Source: CAZOKH01 sp964580315
Lineage (GTDB): Bacteria > Chloroflexota > Anaerolineae > Anaerolineales > Anaerolineaceae
Reading direction: 5' to 3'
Assembly (NCBI GenBank): GCA_964580315.1
Contig: CAZOKH010000053.1
Location: 1-26,449 of the forward strand
DNA length: 26,449 nucleotides
Part shown: positions 23,829 through 26,449 of the stretch, piece by piece
Position numbering within the stretch: position 1 is the first letter of the stretch
Layout: every line of letters starts with the position of its first letter
Position numbers and translations under genes: made by a program
Notes under the pieces: model-generated
The model's database searches: none
The model's input: only the letters and a program-made list of their open reading frames with translations
What the model was told of the DNA's origin: nothing

Positions 23829-24440
23829 ATGGACACATATGAAGTCGTACTAAAACGTAAGCTGAAAGAAATTGTTGCATTATTTGAGGATAAACGCATG
23901 GTTCCTCAAGTCGATAATGCCGCCCAGGCCATTGCCGATGCATTGATTAATGGGAAAAAACTTACTGCCATTGGAAATGGTGGAAGTTACGCCAATGCCG
24001 ATCACTTTATTGGTGAATTAACCGGGCGTTTTCGCTATCATCGCAAACCGATTGCAGCATTTAGCCTGAACGGGCAAAGCGGTTTCACCGCCATTGCCAA
24101 CGATTATGGTTATGAAAACAGTTATGCCCGCCAGATTACATGCATGCTTGAAAAAGGCGACGTCCTCATTGCCTACAGCGCCAGCGGTACATCCCCCAAT
24201 ATCATCGAAGCTTCTAAAGCAGCGCAGGAAAAAGGTGCAATTGTGGTCGGCTTTAGCGGAATGACTGGCTCTCTAAAAGATATTTCCGATTACCCGGTCA
24301 CCGTCGATTCGGTCGATGTTCAAAATATTGAAGAAATCCATTATCTTTTAATGCACATAATTTGTGAAATGGTCGAAGACCGCTGGGTCAAGGCATGTGA
24401 TCCCAACGCCCGCGCCAAAGATTATGTAAAGAAGAATTAG
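23829..24440 (+). CDS. gmhA: SIS-domain phosphosugar isomerase, GmhA type
   Basis: A 203-aa SIS-fold enzyme. GNGGSYANADHFIGEL (49-64) and the phosphate loop SASGTSPN (117-124) match sedoheptulose-7-phosphate isomerase, which makes D-glycero-manno-heptose-7-phosphate. Zn ligands are expected at His59 and Glu63, and in NIEEIHYLL further on. GGAGG lies 9 nt before the ATG. No other heptose gene (hldE, gmhB) is in the window. In a monoderm-like Chloroflexota the product would more likely feed a surface glycan than LPS; this is inference. Another sugar-phosphate isomerase role is possible. Confidence 0.85.
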   Translation: MDTYEVVLKRKLKEIVALFEDKRMVPQVDNAAQAIADALINGKKLTAIGNGGSYANADHFIGELTGRFRYHRKPIAAFSLNGQSGFTAIANDYGYENSYARQITCMLEKGDVLIAYSASGTSPNIIEASKAAQEKGAIVVGFSGMTGSLKDISDYPVTVDSVDVQNIEEIHYLLMHIICEMVEDRWVKACDPNARAKDYVKKN

Positions 24441-24562
24441 ACACACTAACCCATAGCCCTCCATGTTTGTATTGAGGCTGTTCTGCATAAGTTGCAATTG
24501 ATGGAATCACTTGTAGTAAAATAAGAATATAGAGTTCTTTATTTGTTAAAAAGGAATTTACT

Positions 24563-24820
24563 ATGGCACCCGAAGAAGCCCCCAAAAAAAAGGGCAAATT
24601 GAAACCCACTGTTTATGGTAATAAAATCCTCACAATCTATCGCAAATGTTCCTGCGGCGGTAAAAGTGATTCACTGGGCTCAGTAGTGATCACCAAAAAT
24701 CCTGATGGAAACGGCAGCACCGCCACGTGTACTGTTTGCGGAGCGACAATTAAATTCGGCGGAACCTGGACGCTGGAAAATCAAGATATCAGCGACCTGG
24801 ATATTTCAGAAATTAAATAG
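24563..24820 (+). CDS. Small predicted zinc-ribbon protein of unknown function
   Basis: An 85-aa protein. Residues 1-14 are rich in Lys and Pro, the middle has Cys29-x-Cys31-Gly-Gly and Cys56-x-x-Cys59-Gly, a plausible four-Cys zinc site on a short beta structure, and the tail is acidic (SDLDISEIK). I do not recognise the family. It resembles the compact treble-clef or ribbon proteins often linked with ribosomes or RNA polymerase, but nothing shows which. AGGA lies 7 nt before the ATG, and a terminator-like hairpin begins 18 nt after the stop, so it seems to be a single-gene unit. Confidence 0.65.
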   Translation: MAPEEAPKKKGKLKPTVYGNKILTIYRKCSCGGKSDSLGSVVITKNPDGNGSTATCTVCGATIKFGGTWTLENQDISDLDISEIK

Positions 24821-24837
24821 TAAATCCATCATGGTCA

Positions 24838-24911
24838 GCTCCAGAGCAGTGCGCGGCCTTGACCCTTTGGTGATAGACGCATTATAAACACTGTTTCTGG
24901 AGCGTTTTTTT
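24838..24911 (+). terminator. Terminator-like hairpin with large loop
   Basis: GCTCCAGA (24838-24845) pairs with TCTGGAGC (24896-24903), and CAGTG (24847-24851) with CACTG (24889-24893), separated by a small internal loop. Seven T's (24905-24911) follow. The 37-nt apical part can fold further (GCG with CGC). It ends the zinc-ribbon gene and lies 48 nt before the pseudo-E2 gene. The unusually large loop leaves room for a regulatory RNA. Confidence 0.7.
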
Positions 24912-24958
24912 CCACTAACAATCCGATGATCATTAAACCAGCAATTTAGGGATGCATC

Positions 24959-26266
24959 ATGACAAGTGACATGCAAATACCTCAAATCGACGATTTAACC
25001 AATCAAATCCGGATTGTCCGCTGGTTTAAACAAGAAGGAGAGTTTGTTACCGATAACGAATCCTTGTTGGAAATTGAGGATGGCTTATCAAACATGCTCA
25101 TTCAGGCAAGCGGTGCTGGAATCTTACGAAATATCTACAAGCAAAATGGAGATGTTGTTCAACCTGGTGAAAGGATTGCCGGCTTTGAATTCTTTGCCCC
25201 ACAAACAAACGAAAAGGATCTGGCAGTTTCAAGTGAAAAAAACCGATTGAGTGCTGTTTCCCAATCCATCAAAGCAACTGAATCGGCCGTCAAGTTTGCC
25301 AGTGAGCATCAAATTGATCTCAGGCTGTTGGCTGATCAAGCAACCGGTGAAAATGGTGAAATCACCGATGAGGATGTCATCCGTTATTTCACCCACTCCT
25401 TGCTTGAAATTGACAACCAAAGGTTAACTGTTTCCGAATCGGATGATAACGAGTTGGTTTCCAATACCCTTAACAGCATTCTTGATAGTCAATCGCCTGA
25501 AGATGCTCTCGCAGCAGAAATTGAAAAAGCCTTGCTCGCCGGTGAAAATGAAGTGGTGGAGAGGAAACCAATCAAAATCCCACGGATTACAAATCTACCC
25601 CCTGAAGAGCAAGAGCCAACTCCGGTAATTCAAAAACAACCACAACCAGGCATTGAGCATTTCTCGGTTTTTGAGGCAATTTTCGATTTTTCTCAAACGG
25701 AGAAATGGCTATCAAAAACCATTGAACTGATTTCCGATGGCGATTCATTAAACACATACGGTTATTCGGCCATTTTTCTAAAAACCATAGACTGGGTTCT
25801 CCAGCATGAGAAAGGTTTTATCTCGCCTTTCACGAACTCCGAAGATTTTGGCATTGGCTACAGTTTCATTCTACCTTCTCAAAGCATTGTGCATGGCATA
25901 AGCAACCTAGCGCATAAAACATGCGGGCAAATAGCCAATGAATTATCAAATGCCCAGGCCAGGTATCAACAAGGCCAAAAAACGCCGGCAGATTTTCAAA
26001 ATGACCCCAAGTTTGTATTCCTGGACCTGCTGACCTATGGCATTGATCGGGGCATCAGTTATCCAAGCGGCTCGCAATTGGCATTGCTCACAGCAGGCAC
26101 AATTCACAAACATCAAATTCGCATTGACCCTGAACTCGCACAATCAAAATCCACCCGACAAATCACGCTTGTGGTAAACAAAGACAATATCAACGAGGCG
26201 GCGGCAATTCATTTCTTCCATACACTGCGAACAGCCCTGGAAAACCCGTCCATCATCCTGGTTTAG
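24959..26266 (+). CDS. Degenerate 2-oxoacid dehydrogenase E2-like protein (pseudo-acyltransferase)
   Basis: A 435-aa protein with the full E2 layout. Residues 5-78 form a lipoyl-like domain (IRIVRWFKQEGEFV, SGAGILRNIY). Residues 109-144 form a peripheral-subunit-binding domain (AVKFASEHQIDLRLL... GEITDEDVIRYF), and about 225-435 an acyltransferase-like domain (FVFLDLLTYGIDRGISYP, ending FFHTLRTALENPSIILV). The lipoyl lysine site, normally in an ETDKA context, reads IEDGLS with Leu43. The catalytic DHRxxDG motif is replaced by N407-K-D-N-I-N-E413. It can hardly be lipoylated or transfer acyl groups. It may scaffold E1 or E3 or bind CoA metabolites. No E1 or E3 gene is adjacent. There are no stops or frameshifts, so it is maintained. 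Confidence 0.7.
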   Translation: MTSDMQIPQIDDLTNQIRIVRWFKQEGEFVTDNESLLEIEDGLSNMLIQASGAGILRNIYKQNGDVVQPGERIAGFEFFAPQTNEKDLAVSSEKNRLSAVSQSIKATESAVKFASEHQIDLRLLADQATGENGEITDEDVIRYFTHSLLEIDNQRLTVSESDDNELVSNTLNSILDSQSPEDALAAEIEKALLAGENEVVERKPIKIPRITNLPPEEQEPTPVIQKQPQPGIEHFSVFEAIFDFSQTEKWLSKTIELISDGDSLNTYGYSAIFLKTIDWVLQHEKGFISPFTNSEDFGIGYSFILPSQSIVHGISNLAHKTCGQIANELSNAQARYQQGQKTPADFQNDPKFVFLDLLTYGIDRGISYPSGSQLALLTAGTIHKHQIRIDPELAQSKSTRQITLVVNKDNINEAAAIHFFHTLRTALENPSIILV

Positions 26267-26299
26267 TTTTTTTCCTACCCTCCAAACAATCTCCCACTA

Positions 26300-26354
26300 A
26301 AGTGTAAAAAAATATTAATTTACACTTGCAATTGTATTGCAAGTGTTTTATAAT
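26300..26354 (+). promoter_or_regulatory. Promoter covered by two overlapping palindromes (likely repressor operator)
   Basis: TTGCAA (26326-26331) and TATAAT (26349-26354) are 17 nt apart, a strong promoter. The perfect palindrome ACACTTGCAA-ttgta-TTGCAAGTGT (26322-26346) covers the -35 box and most of the spacer. A second one, AAGTGTAAA/TTTACACTT (26300-26308 and 26319-26327), overlaps its left arm. The shared half-site is ACACTT/AAGTGT. This layout fits binding by a dimeric repressor that blocks RNA polymerase. I cannot name the regulator family. Confidence 0.7.
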
Positions 26355-26393
26355 ACTATTTGTCGGGTTCAAAATATCAAAACTGGAGACAAA

Positions 26394-26449
26394 ATGATGA
26401 ATAAAATGGCTTCCTTTCTTCCATTAGATATCGATTTTTCAATAGATCC
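26394..26449 (+). CDS. Start of an unidentified gene, cut by the window edge
   Basis: The frame begins ATGATGAATAAAATGGC (MMNKMASFLPLDIDFSID) with GGAG 5 nt before the first ATG, and runs off the window. It follows a strong, apparently repressed promoter. Too short to assign a function. Confidence 0.6.
   Translation, partial: MMNKMASFLPLDIDFSID

Noticed and set aside
24388..24609. Minus-strand open frame between gmhA and the zinc-ribbon gene
   Set aside because: Overlaps both genes, has no ribosome site and no recognisable sequence.
1..26449. Mobile elements, phage genes, toxin-antitoxin pairs, tRNA genes or CRISPR arrays
   Set aside because: Looked for across the window; no transposase, integrase, terminal repeats, tRNA-like cloverleaf (apart from the tmRNA edge) or repeat-spacer array was seen.

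Overview
The window looks like chromosomal DNA of a free-living anaerobic bacterium. It most resembles Chloroflexota of class Anaerolineae. The reasons are a fused shikimate kinase/3-dehydroquinate synthase, a membrane-anchored protein with a Thr/Pro-rich stalk and golvesin-like domains, large GT-C-type membrane proteins, and a YghO-like GNAT protein. This placement is inferred from recognised families, not from a search. I see no insertion sequence, phage gene or CRISPR array.

Layout. (1) 1-100, minus: the 5' part of tmRNA (ssrA), cut by the window edge, with its -10 box just upstream. (2) 222-5237, plus: corA, argF, pyk, a double-GNAT protein and a small membrane protein. (3) 5176-12767, minus: a tightly packed aromatic operon read as aroH, aroF, tyrA, aroA, aroE, aroC, aroK-aroB fusion, aroQ. 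It carries all seven shikimate-pathway activities plus chorismate mutase and prephenate dehydrogenase. Most genes are joined by ATGA or short overlaps. (4) 12768-13024: the control region. A near-consensus promoter drives a 21-codon Tyr/Phe-rich leader peptide, followed by a competing antiterminator and an intrinsic terminator just before aroH. This is a ribosome-mediated attenuator. A class I/II aminotransferase starts on the other strand with an overlapping -10 box. (5) 14312-15823: a CBS-ACT protein, a perfect 19-bp-stem terminator and a SIR2 deacylase. (6) 15857-21341: the stalked golvesin-like surface protein and two tandem paralogous GT-C-type membrane proteins. (7) 21401-23738: a ParA-like ATPase overlapping a gene for a degenerate hybrid histidine-kinase-like protein. 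(8) 23829-26266: gmhA, a small zinc-ribbon protein with a terminator, and a degenerate 2-oxoacid dehydrogenase E2 homologue lacking both the lipoyl lysine and the catalytic motif. (9) 26300-26449: a strong promoter covered by palindromes, leading into a gene cut by the window edge.

How they work together. The aro operon makes chorismate and takes it to 4-hydroxyphenylpyruvate. The divergent aminotransferase could complete tyrosine. Tyrosine probably acts at two levels: charged tRNA-Tyr at the leader peptide, and the N-terminal ferredoxin-like domain of the type I-beta DAHP synthase. Regions 6 and 8 suggest cell-surface glycosylation. The two most unusual protein loci are the pseudo-E2 and the ParA/pseudo-kinase pair.

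No gene-free stretch exceeds 300 bases. The longest non-coding ones are 101-221, 12768-13024 (the leader region) and 26267-26393, all described below.
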